From JBJXHB01 sp046160725 (GTDB lineage Bacteria > Pseudomonadota > Gammaproteobacteria > Burkholderiales > Burkholderiaceae_C): a stretch of 12,839 nt of DNA. Of the stretch, positions 6,542-12,839 are shown in pieces. The DNA is taken from assembly GCA_046160725.1 (NCBI GenBank), contig JBJXHB010000227.1, positions 1 to 12,839 on the forward strand. Direction: 5' to 3'. Made by a program: the position numbers and the translations under genes. Within the stretch, counting starts at the first letter, position 1. The number at the start of each line of letters is the position of its first letter. A model generated the notes under the pieces. It was given only the letters and a program-made list of their open reading frames with translations. It was not told the origin of the DNA and did not search any database.

Positions 6542-7597
6542 TCAGTGCAAACGCCGGCCGTCGGCGTCGAATGGCAGCGCCCACGTGGCGTCCGGGTGCA
6601 GCCCAACGACCTGCCCGGTGGCCAGATTCCCGTGTCCCGGTCCCGCCTTGGCATTCAGCAGTCTGTCCATGCCATCGACGCGCAGGTGCAGTATCGATGT
6701 GTCACCCAGGTGCTCAGCCAGCTCCAGCCGGGCCTTCAGGGCGCCGCCGGTCGCATCGACCCGCAAATGCTCGCCGCGAATGCCCACGCGCTGGACCGTG
6801 GCAGGAGCCGAAGGTGCCAGCAGGTCCCACAGGGCGCGGTGGTCCGCCGACGCATCCGTGCCGGGCCGGTCGACCAGATTGATCTGCGGCGCGCCCAGGA
6901 AGCTGGCGACGAACACATTGGCCGGGGTGTTGTACAGGTCCAGCGGCGCACCGAGTTGCTCGATGCGCCCCTGGTTGAAGACGGCGATGCGGTCGCCCAT
7001 CGTCATGGCCTCTATCTGGTCGTGCGTGACGTAGATCATGGTGGTGCCCAGTTCCCGGTGCAGCCGCGACAGCTCGATGCGCATGTTGACGCGCAGGGCG
7101 GCATCCAGGTTGGATAGGGGCTCGTCGAACAGGAACACCCGCGGCTTGCGCACGATGGCCCTGCCGATGGCCACGCGTTGGCGCTGGCCACCGGAGAGCT
7201 CGCGCGGGTAGCGTCCCAGCAGGTCGGCGATGTGCAGCACCTCGGCGCTGTGCCGCACCTGGCGCTCGCGTTCGGAGCGGCCGACGCCGGCCATCTTGAG
7301 CGCAAACCCCATGTTCTCGGCCACCGTCATGTGGGGGTACAGCGCATAGCTCTGGAAGACCATGGCGGCGCCCCGGTCCGCTGGTCGGACCTCGTTGGCG
7401 CGCTGGTTGTCCAGACGCAACTCGCCGGCCGTGATGTCCTCCAGGCCCGCAATCATGCGCAACAGCGTCGTCTTGCCGCAGCCCGATGGTCCGACGAAGA
7501 CAAGGAACTCGCCGTCGCGCACTTCGAGGTCGATGCCCTTGATGACCTCGACCTCGCCGTAGCGCTTGTGGATGCCCTGAAGCGTGACTTGTCCCAT
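6542..7597 (-). CDS. Sugar ABC transporter ATPase, MalK/UgpC/MsmK type
   Basis: 351 residues; the cytoplasmic motor that powers the two permeases encoded upstream. Motifs in order: Walker A GPSGCGKTT (36-44), Q-loop Gln82 (VFQSYALYPHMTV), signature LSGGQRQR (134-141), Walker B VFLFDEP (154-160), D-loop SNLDA, H-loop His192 (YVTHDQIEAMT). The C-terminal 110 residues hold the OB-type regulatory domain of the CUT1 (MalK) family, including VGIRGEHL (271-278). Start ATG 7597 (MGQVTLQGIHKRYG) aligns with family N-termini; GTG 7621 would add eight residues. Neither has a strong ribosome site. A 101-base gap separates it from the upstream permease stop, the largest gap in the operon; it shows no clear terminator or promoter. 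Such ATPases can be shared among several sugar importers, so substrate cannot be read from this gene. Confidence 0.95.
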   Translation of the reverse strand: MGQVTLQGIHKRYGEVEVIKGIDLEVRDGEFLVFVGPSGCGKTTLLRMIAGLEDITAGELRLDNQRANEVRPADRGAAMVFQSYALYPHMTVAENMGFALKMAGVGRSERERQVRHSAEVLHIADLLGRYPRELSGGQRQRVAIGRAIVRKPRVFLFDEPLSNLDAALRVNMRIELSRLHRELGTTMIYVTHDQIEAMTMGDRIAVFNQGRIEQLGAPLDLYNTPANVFVASFLGAPQINLVDRPGTDASADHRALWDLLAPSAPATVQRVGIRGEHLRVDATGGALKARLELAEHLGDTSILHLRVDGMDRLLNAKAGPGHGNLATGQVVGLHPDATWALPFDADGRRLH

Positions 7598-7698
7598 GTC
7601 AGTGAGTGTCCGGTTGGTCACGGCTAGTGCCGGTGGGGTCCACCGATCCTGCGGGGGCCCTGGCGATGGGTCGCGACAAATGCACGGTCGATTCGGCG

Positions 7699-8523
7699 CT
7701 ACTTCACCGCGCCGGCGGTGAGGCCGGCGATCAACTGGCGCGACGAGAAGGCAAACAGGACGAGCAGCGGAATCGTGGCAATGGCCGAGCCGGTCATCAG
7801 GGCGCCCCACTCGGTATTGACCGGGCTCTGCAGGGTACGCAGGGCCAGCGGCAGCGTGTAGTTGTCGATGCTGCGCATCACGATCAGCGGCCCGATGAAG
7901 TTGTTCCACGAGGCGATGAAGGTGATCAGCCCCAGCGTGCCCAGCGCAGGCTTCAGCAGCGGCAACACGATGTGCCAGTAGATCCCCAACTCGCCGCAGC
8001 CGTCCATGCGTGCGGCCTCGACCAGCTCGCGCGGCACCGCACTGGACGCAAACTGGCGCATCAGGAAGATGCCGAAGGCACTGGCCGCGCCGGGGATGTA
8101 CAGCGCGCGGTGCTGATCGATCCAACCCAGCGCATCCATGATGAGGAAGGTGGGGATCATGCTCATGAAGCTGGGCAGCAGCATGGTCGCCATCACCAGC
8201 GCGAACAGGGCGTTCTTGAAGCGGAATTCGAACAGCGCAAAGGCATAGCCGGCCATCGAGCAGAACAGCAGCGTCAGCGCGGTCGAGGCGAGCGCGACAT
8301 ACAGGCTCCAGCCCAGGTTGCGCCAGAACGGCAGGCGCTCGGTCAGGATCTTCAGGTTGGCGAGGAAGTCGTCGCCGAACCACAGCGGCGGCGGCAGGTT
8401 GAAGATCTCCGTGCGCGACTGTGTCGCGAACACGAACATGAAGTAGAACGGCGCGAGCATGATCAGCGCGCCGACGGCCACGACGGCGTGCGCAGCCCAC
8501 GGGGCGAGACGATGCGACGTCAT
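7699..8523 (-). CDS. Sugar ABC transporter permease, MalG-like (CUT1)
   Basis: 274 residues, six predicted inner-membrane helices. The binding-protein-dependent transport (BPD) domain covers about residues 70-265, with the EAA loop that docks on the ATPase at EAARMDGCGELGIYWHIVLPLLKP-like sequence (core EAARMDG, then LPLLKP). The N-terminal helix (AAHAVVAVGALIMLAPFYFMFVF) followed by a periplasmic loop and a helix is the MalG layout. Start ATG 8523 overlaps the stop of the upstream permease as ATGA (8523-8520), indicating translational coupling; a longer open frame upstream has no family match and would overlap the upstream gene. Nine G residues on the coding strand (8533-8525) lie just before the ATG and may serve as a ribosome site. 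Confidence 0.95.
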   Translation of the reverse strand: MTSHRLAPWAAHAVVAVGALIMLAPFYFMFVFATQSRTEIFNLPPPLWFGDDFLANLKILTERLPFWRNLGWSLYVALASTALTLLFCSMAGYAFALFEFRFKNALFALVMATMLLPSFMSMIPTFLIMDALGWIDQHRALYIPGAASAFGIFLMRQFASSAVPRELVEAARMDGCGELGIYWHIVLPLLKPALGTLGLITFIASWNNFIGPLIVMRSIDNYTLPLALRTLQSPVNTEWGALMTGSAIATIPLLVLFAFSSRQLIAGLTAGAVK

Positions 8524-9428
8524 GCCCCCCCCCGGCGCGAGCGGAAGGCGCGGTTGGTGAGCCAGGTCAGCAACGCCACGACGACGAACAGCAGCCACGA
8601 CATCGCGCTGGCGCCGCCGAAATCGTTGAAGTCGAACGCCATGCGGTACAGGTACACCGCCGACGTCATCGCCGCCTGGTCAGGGCCGCCCTTGCCGCCG
8701 GTGAGGATGAAGGGCTCCTCGAACAGCTGCAGTCCGCCGATCACCGAGAGCGTTACGCCGAAATAGATCATCGGCTTCAGGCTCGGCAGCGTGATGCACC
8801 AGAACTGCTGCCAGCGCCCGGCGCCGTCCATCGTCGCCGCCTCGTAGATGTCCTTCGGGATCGTCTGCAGCGCGGCCAGGTACAGCACGACGTTGAAGCC
8901 GATGTAGCGCCAGAAGACGATGAAGGCGATCGCCGGCTTGATGTGCTCGGCCTTGCCGAGCCAGTCGATGTTCTGGCCGCCCCACACCGACTTCAGGCCG
9001 GCGTTGATGAGGCCGAAGTCGGTGGAGAACAGCGAGCTGAACATGATCGCGACCGCCACCGTCGAGGTGATGTAGGGCAGGAAGTAGGCGCCGATCACGC
9101 CGTCGCGCAGCCGCTTGAACGAGGTGTGGATGAACACCGCCAGCGGAATCGCCACCAGGTGTTGCGGCACGCCGGCGGCCAGCGCCAGCCAGAGCGTGTT
9201 GGTCAGCGACTTCCAGAACCACTCGTCCTCCAGCGCGAAGGCGAAGTTGGCCAGGCCGACGAAGTCCATGGCCCCCAGGCCACTGGTCGGCTCCCAGGAC
9301 TGGAACGCGAGATACAGCGAGAAGCCGAGCGGGAAGACGCCAAACACCCCGAACAGCACCAGGAACGGGCTGATGAGCACATAGGGTGCCCAGCGTGGCG
9401 ACAGACGGAGCGAGTCGGGCAGACGCAT
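8520..9428 (-). CDS. Sugar ABC transporter permease, MalF/UgpA-like (CUT1)
   Basis: 302 residues; partner of the MalG-like permease in the inner membrane. Helix 1 is YVLISPFLVLFGVFGVFPLG (16-35), followed by the FQSWEP periplasmic segment typical of this family, then five further helices. The EAA loop (YEAATMDGAGRWQQF, then ITLPSLKP) is intact. It lacks the large periplasmic insert of E. coli MalF, as usual for UgpA/LacF/MsmF-type proteins. ATG 9428 is five bases after the binding-protein stop (TGA at 9436-9434), so the two genes are tightly linked; a long open frame upstream of this ATG merely overlaps the binding-protein gene in another frame. The last codons run through the G9 tract at 8533-8525 into the shared ATGA. 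Confidence 0.95.
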   Translation of the reverse strand: MRLPDSLRLSPRWAPYVLISPFLVLFGVFGVFPLGFSLYLAFQSWEPTSGLGAMDFVGLANFAFALEDEWFWKSLTNTLWLALAAGVPQHLVAIPLAVFIHTSFKRLRDGVIGAYFLPYITSTVAVAIMFSSLFSTDFGLINAGLKSVWGGQNIDWLGKAEHIKPAIAFIVFWRYIGFNVVLYLAALQTIPKDIYEAATMDGAGRWQQFWCITLPSLKPMIYFGVTLSVIGGLQLFEEPFILTGGKGGPDQAAMTSAVYLYRMAFDFNDFGGASAMSWLLFVVVALLTWLTNRAFRSRRGGA

Positions 9429-9433
9429 GGCGG

Positions 9434-10765
9434 TCAGCGGTGCGCGCGCCGCGCCAGCAGGCGCCCGGCATCGGCCAGCGCGCGGCCGATGTCCTTGCCG
9501 TGGTCGAGCACGTTGTCGAGTTCGGTGCCGATCACCTCGTCGGCGAAGTTGTTCTGCTTGTGGACCTGGGTGGCGGTGATGCGTCGTGCCGCCTCGCGCC
9601 AGAGCAATCGGGCCGGCTGGCCGCCCAGGAAAGGCAGTGGCTCCTCGAAGAAGGGGTCGCCGTGCGTGGACAGCAGCGCGGGAAACGCATCCTGCGACTT
9701 GAACGCCGCGAACTGCATGGCGGGCTCCAGTGTCAGCAGGCGGATGAGTTCCCAGGCCAGGGCCTTGTTGCGCCCGTCGGCGCGGCGCGGGACGGCGTAG
9801 TACGAACCGCCATAGCCGACATAGGTGCGATCGGGCAGCTGCGCGGCACGCCAAAGGCCCTTGGTGCCGGGAGCGACCCAGTTGGCCATCTGCCCCACCA
9901 TCCAGGCGCCGGACAACTCGGTGGCGAGCGTGCCGCGCTTGAAGCCCTCGGCCCACTCGTTGGACCAGGCGTTGACGCGGGCGTCGAGCTTGTGCCGGCG
10001 CACCGTGCGCGCGAGCTCGAAGGCCCGAACGAAACGCGGGGCATCGACCAGCACGCGCGAGTCGCGGTCGAAGTACAAGCCCTCGCCAGGCTTCAGGCCG
10101 CTGCGGATGACGATGTCCTTGATGACCTGGGCGTTGGAGATCAGATACGCGCCAGTGGCGGCTTTGATCTTCACGCCCGCCTCCACATAGGCCTCCCACG
10201 ACGTGGTGAGATCAGCCACGGGCACGCCGGCCCTGGCCAGCAGGTCGGCGCGGTACAGCAGCGTGCCGGGCCCGATGTCGGTCGGTAGCGCGACCAGTTC
10301 GTCGCGACGGTTCAGCGCCTGGTCCCAGGCATAGGGCACGAATCGGTCGCGATAGGTGTCGGCACCGTAAGGCGACAGTCGCAAGTCCTCCAGCCCCCGG
10401 CCATGCGCGAATCGACCCACGTAGCTGGCCTCCAGCGTCATCACGTCGGGCAGGCGCACCGACGTCGACAGCGCGGTCGTCATGGCGGTGTGGTGGTCGC
10501 CGTACTGCCGGCTGACGACCTGGATGTCCACATCCGGATGCCGCCTCGCCCAGTGCGGAATCGCAGCCTTGACGATCTCGTCGACCAGGGGAAAGGCGGC
10601 CACGGTCAGCATGCGGCGCTCCGCCGCGCGCACCGGCATGACCGAGGCCAACCCGGCCGCCAGCACCGCTCTGCGCCCGACCTCGGAAGCGCCCATCGGT
10701 CTGGAACCGGCACCCTCGCGCGGAGCGTGGGGGTGGGCAGCAGTGGAACGGCCGCGCAGGCTCAT
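9434..10765 (-). CDS. Extracellular sugar-binding protein of ABC transporter (SBP family 1)
   Basis: 443 residues from ATG 10765. The export signal has a twin-arginine-like segment, EVGRRAVLAAGLASVMPVRA (28-47), cut probably after VRA, so it may use Tat or Sec. Mature features match family 1 solute-binding proteins: LTVAAFPLVDEIVKAAIPHWARRHPDVDI near the start in split form, DVMTLEASYVGRFA, ALPTDIGPGTLLYRADLL, SGAWMVGQM, and WELIRLLTLEPAMQ, all typical of CUT1 sugar binders. ATG 10765 overlaps the halogenase stop as ATGA (10765-10762), which favours it by coupling; ATG 10696 gives a more standard 24-residue signal and is a real alternative (420 residues). No lipobox, so a free periplasmic protein. 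It should deliver oligosaccharides to the two permeases encoded immediately downstream. Confidence 0.92.
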   Translation of the reverse strand: MSLRGRSTAAHPHAPREGAGSRPMGASEVGRRAVLAAGLASVMPVRAAERRMLTVAAFPLVDEIVKAAIPHWARRHPDVDIQVVSRQYGDHHTAMTTALSTSVRLPDVMTLEASYVGRFAHGRGLEDLRLSPYGADTYRDRFVPYAWDQALNRRDELVALPTDIGPGTLLYRADLLARAGVPVADLTTSWEAYVEAGVKIKAATGAYLISNAQVIKDIVIRSGLKPGEGLYFDRDSRVLVDAPRFVRAFELARTVRRHKLDARVNAWSNEWAEGFKRGTLATELSGAWMVGQMANWVAPGTKGLWRAAQLPDRTYVGYGGSYYAVPRRADGRNKALAWELIRLLTLEPAMQFAAFKSQDAFPALLSTHGDPFFEEPLPFLGGQPARLLWREAARRITATQVHKQNNFADEVIGTELDNVLDHGKDIGRALADAGRLLARRAHR

Positions 10766-12279
10766 CGGGCTTCGAGGCCGGCCGCACAGTGGGTCGCGAT
10801 GTACTCGGCCTGCGTGGGCATGGCCTTGACGCATTTGGCGATGACCCCGGCCACGTTCTGCACGTAGGCCTCGACCTCGGCCTCGGGCCGCAGGTCGGCG
10901 AACGGGTGGTAGCCCTGGGGCACGATGCGCTGGCCGATCATCACCTGCAGCCAGCTGGGCTCCGCGAACAGATCCTGCAGGTCGCGGAACACGCGTCCGT
11001 TGCTGCGGAACAGATCGATCTTGCGCTGCAGGGTGTCGGGGATCGACATCGTGCGGCAGTAGTTCCAGAAGTCGGAGTCGTCGCGCTCGGTGGCCTTGTA
11101 GTGAAGGATCAGGAAGTCGCGGATGCGCTCGTATTCCCACTGCGTCGTCGCGTTGTACTCGGCAATGTCGGCAGCGTCGAAGCCGGTGTGCGGGAAGAAG
11201 CTGATGATGCGCGTGATCGCGGAATGGATCAGATGGATGCTGGTCGACTCCAGCGGTTCGAGGAAGCCGCTGGACAGGCCCACCGCCACGACGTTGCGGT
11301 TCCAGAACTGCTTGCGCCGGCCGGTCGTGAACTTGATCAGCCGTGGGTCGGCCAGCGCTTCACCATCCAGGTTCTCGAGCAGGATCCGCGTGGCCTCGTC
11401 CTGCTCCATGAAGGCGCTGCTGTAGATATGGCCGTTGCCGGTGCGGTGCTGCAGCGGGATGCGCCACTGCCAGCCGGCACGGTGGGCGGTGGACCGCGTC
11501 ATCGGCAGCAGGGGGCCGGCGGACTTGCACGGCACCGCCAGCGCCCGGTTCATCGGCAGCCAGTGCGACCAGTCCTCGAAGCCGCTCTTGAGCGTCTGCT
11601 CGATCAGCAAGCCGCGCAGTCCCGAGCAGTCAATGAAGAAGTCACCCGTGATGCGCTCGCCACTTTCCATCACCACGGCGTCGATGAAGCCGTCGGGATC
11701 GCGTTGGGTCGCACCGGCGATCTTGCCCTCGGTGCGCACGACACCGCGCTGCTCGGCATAGCCGCGCAGGTAGCGCGCGTACAGCCCGGCGTCAAAGTGG
11801 AAGGCATGCGCGATGTCGGCCACCGGCGAGCCCGGCATGTCCTTGCGGGCGCGCATGAACTTGGCCTGCAGCGGCGCGGCCGTGTTGATCGAATAGGCAT
11901 CGAGCGGCGCGGCCTTGCCCGCCTGGCGCATGCGCAGCCAGAAGTGGTGGAACGGCAATGCCTGCGTGGCCTGGCCGACGAACCCGAAGCCGTGGATGTA
12001 GCGGTCGCCGATCTGGCCCCAGTTGACGAACTCGATGCCCAGCTTGAAGGTCGCCTGGGTGGCGCGCATGAACGCGTCCTCGTCGAGGTCCAGCGCGGTG
12101 TTGAACTCGATGATGCGCGGGATCGTGGCTTCGCCGACGCCGATGATGCCTATTTCATCGGACTCGACGAGACGGATCGAGTAACGGCCTTCGAGCACCT
12201 TGGCCAGCACGGAGGCGGTCATCCATCCCGCCGTGCCACCGCCGACGATGACGATGTTGCGCACAGGGGTGAGGCTCAT
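10762..12279 (-). CDS. Flavin-dependent halogenase, tryptophan-halogenase family (PrnA-like)
   Basis: 505 residues, cytoplasmic, would need reduced FAD from a separate reductase. Diagnostic features: the N-terminal FAD motif GGGTAGW (13-19), Lys79 in ATFKLGIEF at the same place as the catalytic Lys79 of PrnA, the halogenase motif WQWRIP (269-274), and GFLEPLESTS (337-346) with Glu340/Glu343 matching the active-site glutamate region. All core residues are present, so it is probably an active enzyme rather than a relic. Start ATG 12279 has AAGG eight bases upstream. Its stop overlaps the binding-protein start (ATGA), so it is the first gene of the sugar-transport operon. Family members beside TonB receptors (BrvH-like, Xanthomonas homologues) are known to brominate indoles in vitro; the natural substrate is unknown. 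Not part of a visible natural-product cluster. Confidence 0.95.
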   Translation of the reverse strand: MSLTPVRNIVIVGGGTAGWMTASVLAKVLEGRYSIRLVESDEIGIIGVGEATIPRIIEFNTALDLDEDAFMRATQATFKLGIEFVNWGQIGDRYIHGFGFVGQATQALPFHHFWLRMRQAGKAAPLDAYSINTAAPLQAKFMRARKDMPGSPVADIAHAFHFDAGLYARYLRGYAEQRGVVRTEGKIAGATQRDPDGFIDAVVMESGERITGDFFIDCSGLRGLLIEQTLKSGFEDWSHWLPMNRALAVPCKSAGPLLPMTRSTAHRAGWQWRIPLQHRTGNGHIYSSAFMEQDEATRILLENLDGEALADPRLIKFTTGRRKQFWNRNVVAVGLSSGFLEPLESTSIHLIHSAITRIISFFPHTGFDAADIAEYNATTQWEYERIRDFLILHYKATERDDSDFWNYCRTMSIPDTLQRKIDLFRSNGRVFRDLQDLFAEPSWLQVMIGQRIVPQGYHPFADLRPEAEVEAYVQNVAGVIAKCVKAMPTQAEYIATHCAAGLEAR

Positions 12280-12372
12280 GCGGGTTGCCTTTCTCGCTTA
12301 CGTGGCTGCTCTGATCCGCCATCGCCGGCTGTCAGGTGAAGGGCACAGCCCGAAGGGCGGCGCTGGTTGAAG

Positions 12373-12378
12373 CGTCAA
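12373..12378 (-). promoter_or_regulatory. Possible -35 element (TTGACG) for the halogenase operon
   Basis: TTGACG on the minus strand lies just after the receptor terminator and 94 bases before the halogenase ATG, where a promoter for the operon is expected. No convincing -10 box follows at 16-18 bases, so this is weak. No clear repressor dyad was seen in 12280-12372. Confidence 0.25.
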
Positions 12379-12385
12379 GTGTTCC

Positions 12386-12425
12386 AGAAACGGAAAGGGC
12401 CCTGTCGACGACATCAACAGGGCCC
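12386..12425 (-). terminator. Intrinsic terminator after the TonB-dependent receptor gene
   Basis: Perfect 9-bp stem: GGGCCCTGT (12397-12405) and ACAGGGCCC (12417-12425) with an 11-base loop. On the minus strand it is followed by TTTCCGTTTC, a moderately T-rich tail. It begins 16 bases after the receptor stop codon (12442-12444), so it probably ends that transcript and separates it from the halogenase operon. Confidence 0.75.
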
Positions 12426-12441
12426 CGGTCGCACCGAGCCG

Positions 12442-12839
12442 TCAGAACTTGTAGTTCGCCCCGAGGAGGATCTGGCGCCCGATCTGGTAGCTGAAGTTCG
12501 GGACCAGCTGGGTCGCATCCGGTGCCTCACCGCTCGGCGACTTGTAGTTGGTCGTCCCTGTTTCGGTCAGGTTGTTCACCTGCAGCAGCAGCGACAGGCC
12601 CTTGTACCTGCCCGCGTCGTCGAAGGCATAGCCCAGCTGCATGTCGACCACCTTGTCCGACCCCTGCGATCGCGTCGTCGGGCGGAAGAAGATGTCGCGC
12701 GTGGTGGCCGTGAACGCCGAGCGGTAGCGCTGGCTGACCCGTGCCGAGAAGCCATGCTTCTCGTAGTACACCGTCACGCTGTTCGAGATCCCGGACAGGC
12801 CGTTGATCGGCGTGCTTGAGTTCACCACCACATTGTTGC
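12442..12839 (-). CDS. TonB-dependent outer-membrane receptor, C-terminal part (5' end outside window)
   Basis: 132 complete codons are visible; the gene enters from the right edge and ends at TGA 12444-12442. The sequence shows alternating beta strands of an outer-membrane barrel: SVTVYYEKHGFSARVSQRYRS, DIFFRPTTRSQGSDKVVDMQL-like strands, GLSLLLQVNNLTETGTTNY, and the terminal strand QIGRQILLGANYKF, ending in the C-terminal Phe that outer-membrane barrels need. The 'LQVNNLTE' segment and the strand pattern are those of TonB receptors of the Xanthomonas/Caulobacter type (TIGR01782-like), often used for carbohydrate uptake. It stands immediately upstream of the halogenase and sugar-import genes on the same strand, separated by a terminator, which suggests it imports the oligosaccharides released by the GH16 enzyme. 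Plug domain and TonB box cannot be seen here. Confidence 0.9.
   Translation of the reverse strand, partial: NNVVVNSSTPINGLSGISNSVTVYYEKHGFSARVSQRYRSAFTATTRDIFFRPTTRSQGSDKVVDMQLGYAFDDAGRYKGLSLLLQVNNLTETGTTNYKSPSGEAPDATQLVPNFSYQIGRQILLGANYKF

Noticed and set aside
5044..6882. 612-codon plus-strand open frame over the end of amt, GH16 and the ATPase end
   Set aside because: It spans three well-supported genes on both strands, has no family features and is Arg/Gly/Pro-rich, as expected of shadow frames at high GC.
7598..7698. Internal promoter or terminator in the 101-base gap between MalG and the ATPase
   Set aside because: Only a 5-bp GGTGG/CCACC stem and no recognisable promoter boxes were found.
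10789..12339. 516-codon open frame on the plus strand opposite the halogenase
   Set aside because: It is the GC-driven mirror of the halogenase gene; its translation is low-complexity (Ala, Gly, Val, Asp, His, Arg) with no motif, while the minus strand shows a complete known enzyme.

Overview
The window is GC-rich (codons end almost always in G or C) and its gene content points to a betaproteobacterium of the order Burkholderiales, perhaps the Roseateles/Leptothrix/Rubrivivax group. The markers are a Tim44-like protein with an AKRLGGGKS segment after its signal peptide, a Xanthomonas-type TonB receptor, and a maltose-type sugar ABC system. This placement is inference from protein style, not from a marker gene.

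Left part (1-4222). A truncated minus-strand gene (at least 367 residues, helical, with a glycine/alanine-rich hydrophobic segment) enters from the left edge; I cannot name it. Next on the same strand are a class I DAHP synthase (aroG-like, first step of aromatic amino acid synthesis) and a Tim44-like membrane protein. A strong intrinsic-terminator hairpin lies only about 23 bases before the aroG start codon, so it either ends the tim44-like transcript or acts as an aroG attenuator. Divergent from the Tim44-like gene is a small lipoprotein with two BamE/SmpA-like repeats.

Middle (4223-5658). A stand-alone ammonium transporter (amt) is read rightwards. Its upstream region carries a near-consensus sigma-54 promoter (GG-N10-GC) and a TGCAC-N7-GTGCA-like NtrC site about 115 bases upstream of the predicted transcript start, so it is probably induced by nitrogen limitation.

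Right part (5659-12839), all on the minus strand. In transcription order: the C-terminus of a TonB-dependent receptor, an intrinsic terminator, then an apparent operon of flavin-dependent (tryptophan-type) halogenase, sugar-binding protein, two MalF/MalG-type permeases, a MalK/UgpC-type ATPase and a secreted GH16 beta-glucanase. Start/stop overlaps (ATGA) join halogenase to binding protein and MalF to MalG; other gaps are 5, 101 and 10 bases. The simplest reading is a locus for using a beta-1,3-glucan-like polysaccharide: GH16 cuts it outside the cytoplasm, the TonB receptor carries pieces across the outer membrane, and the ABC system imports them. The halogenase is the odd partner and the most interesting biology here.

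No rRNA, tRNA, insertion sequence, CRISPR array or prophage gene was seen, and there is no gene-free stretch above 300 bases.
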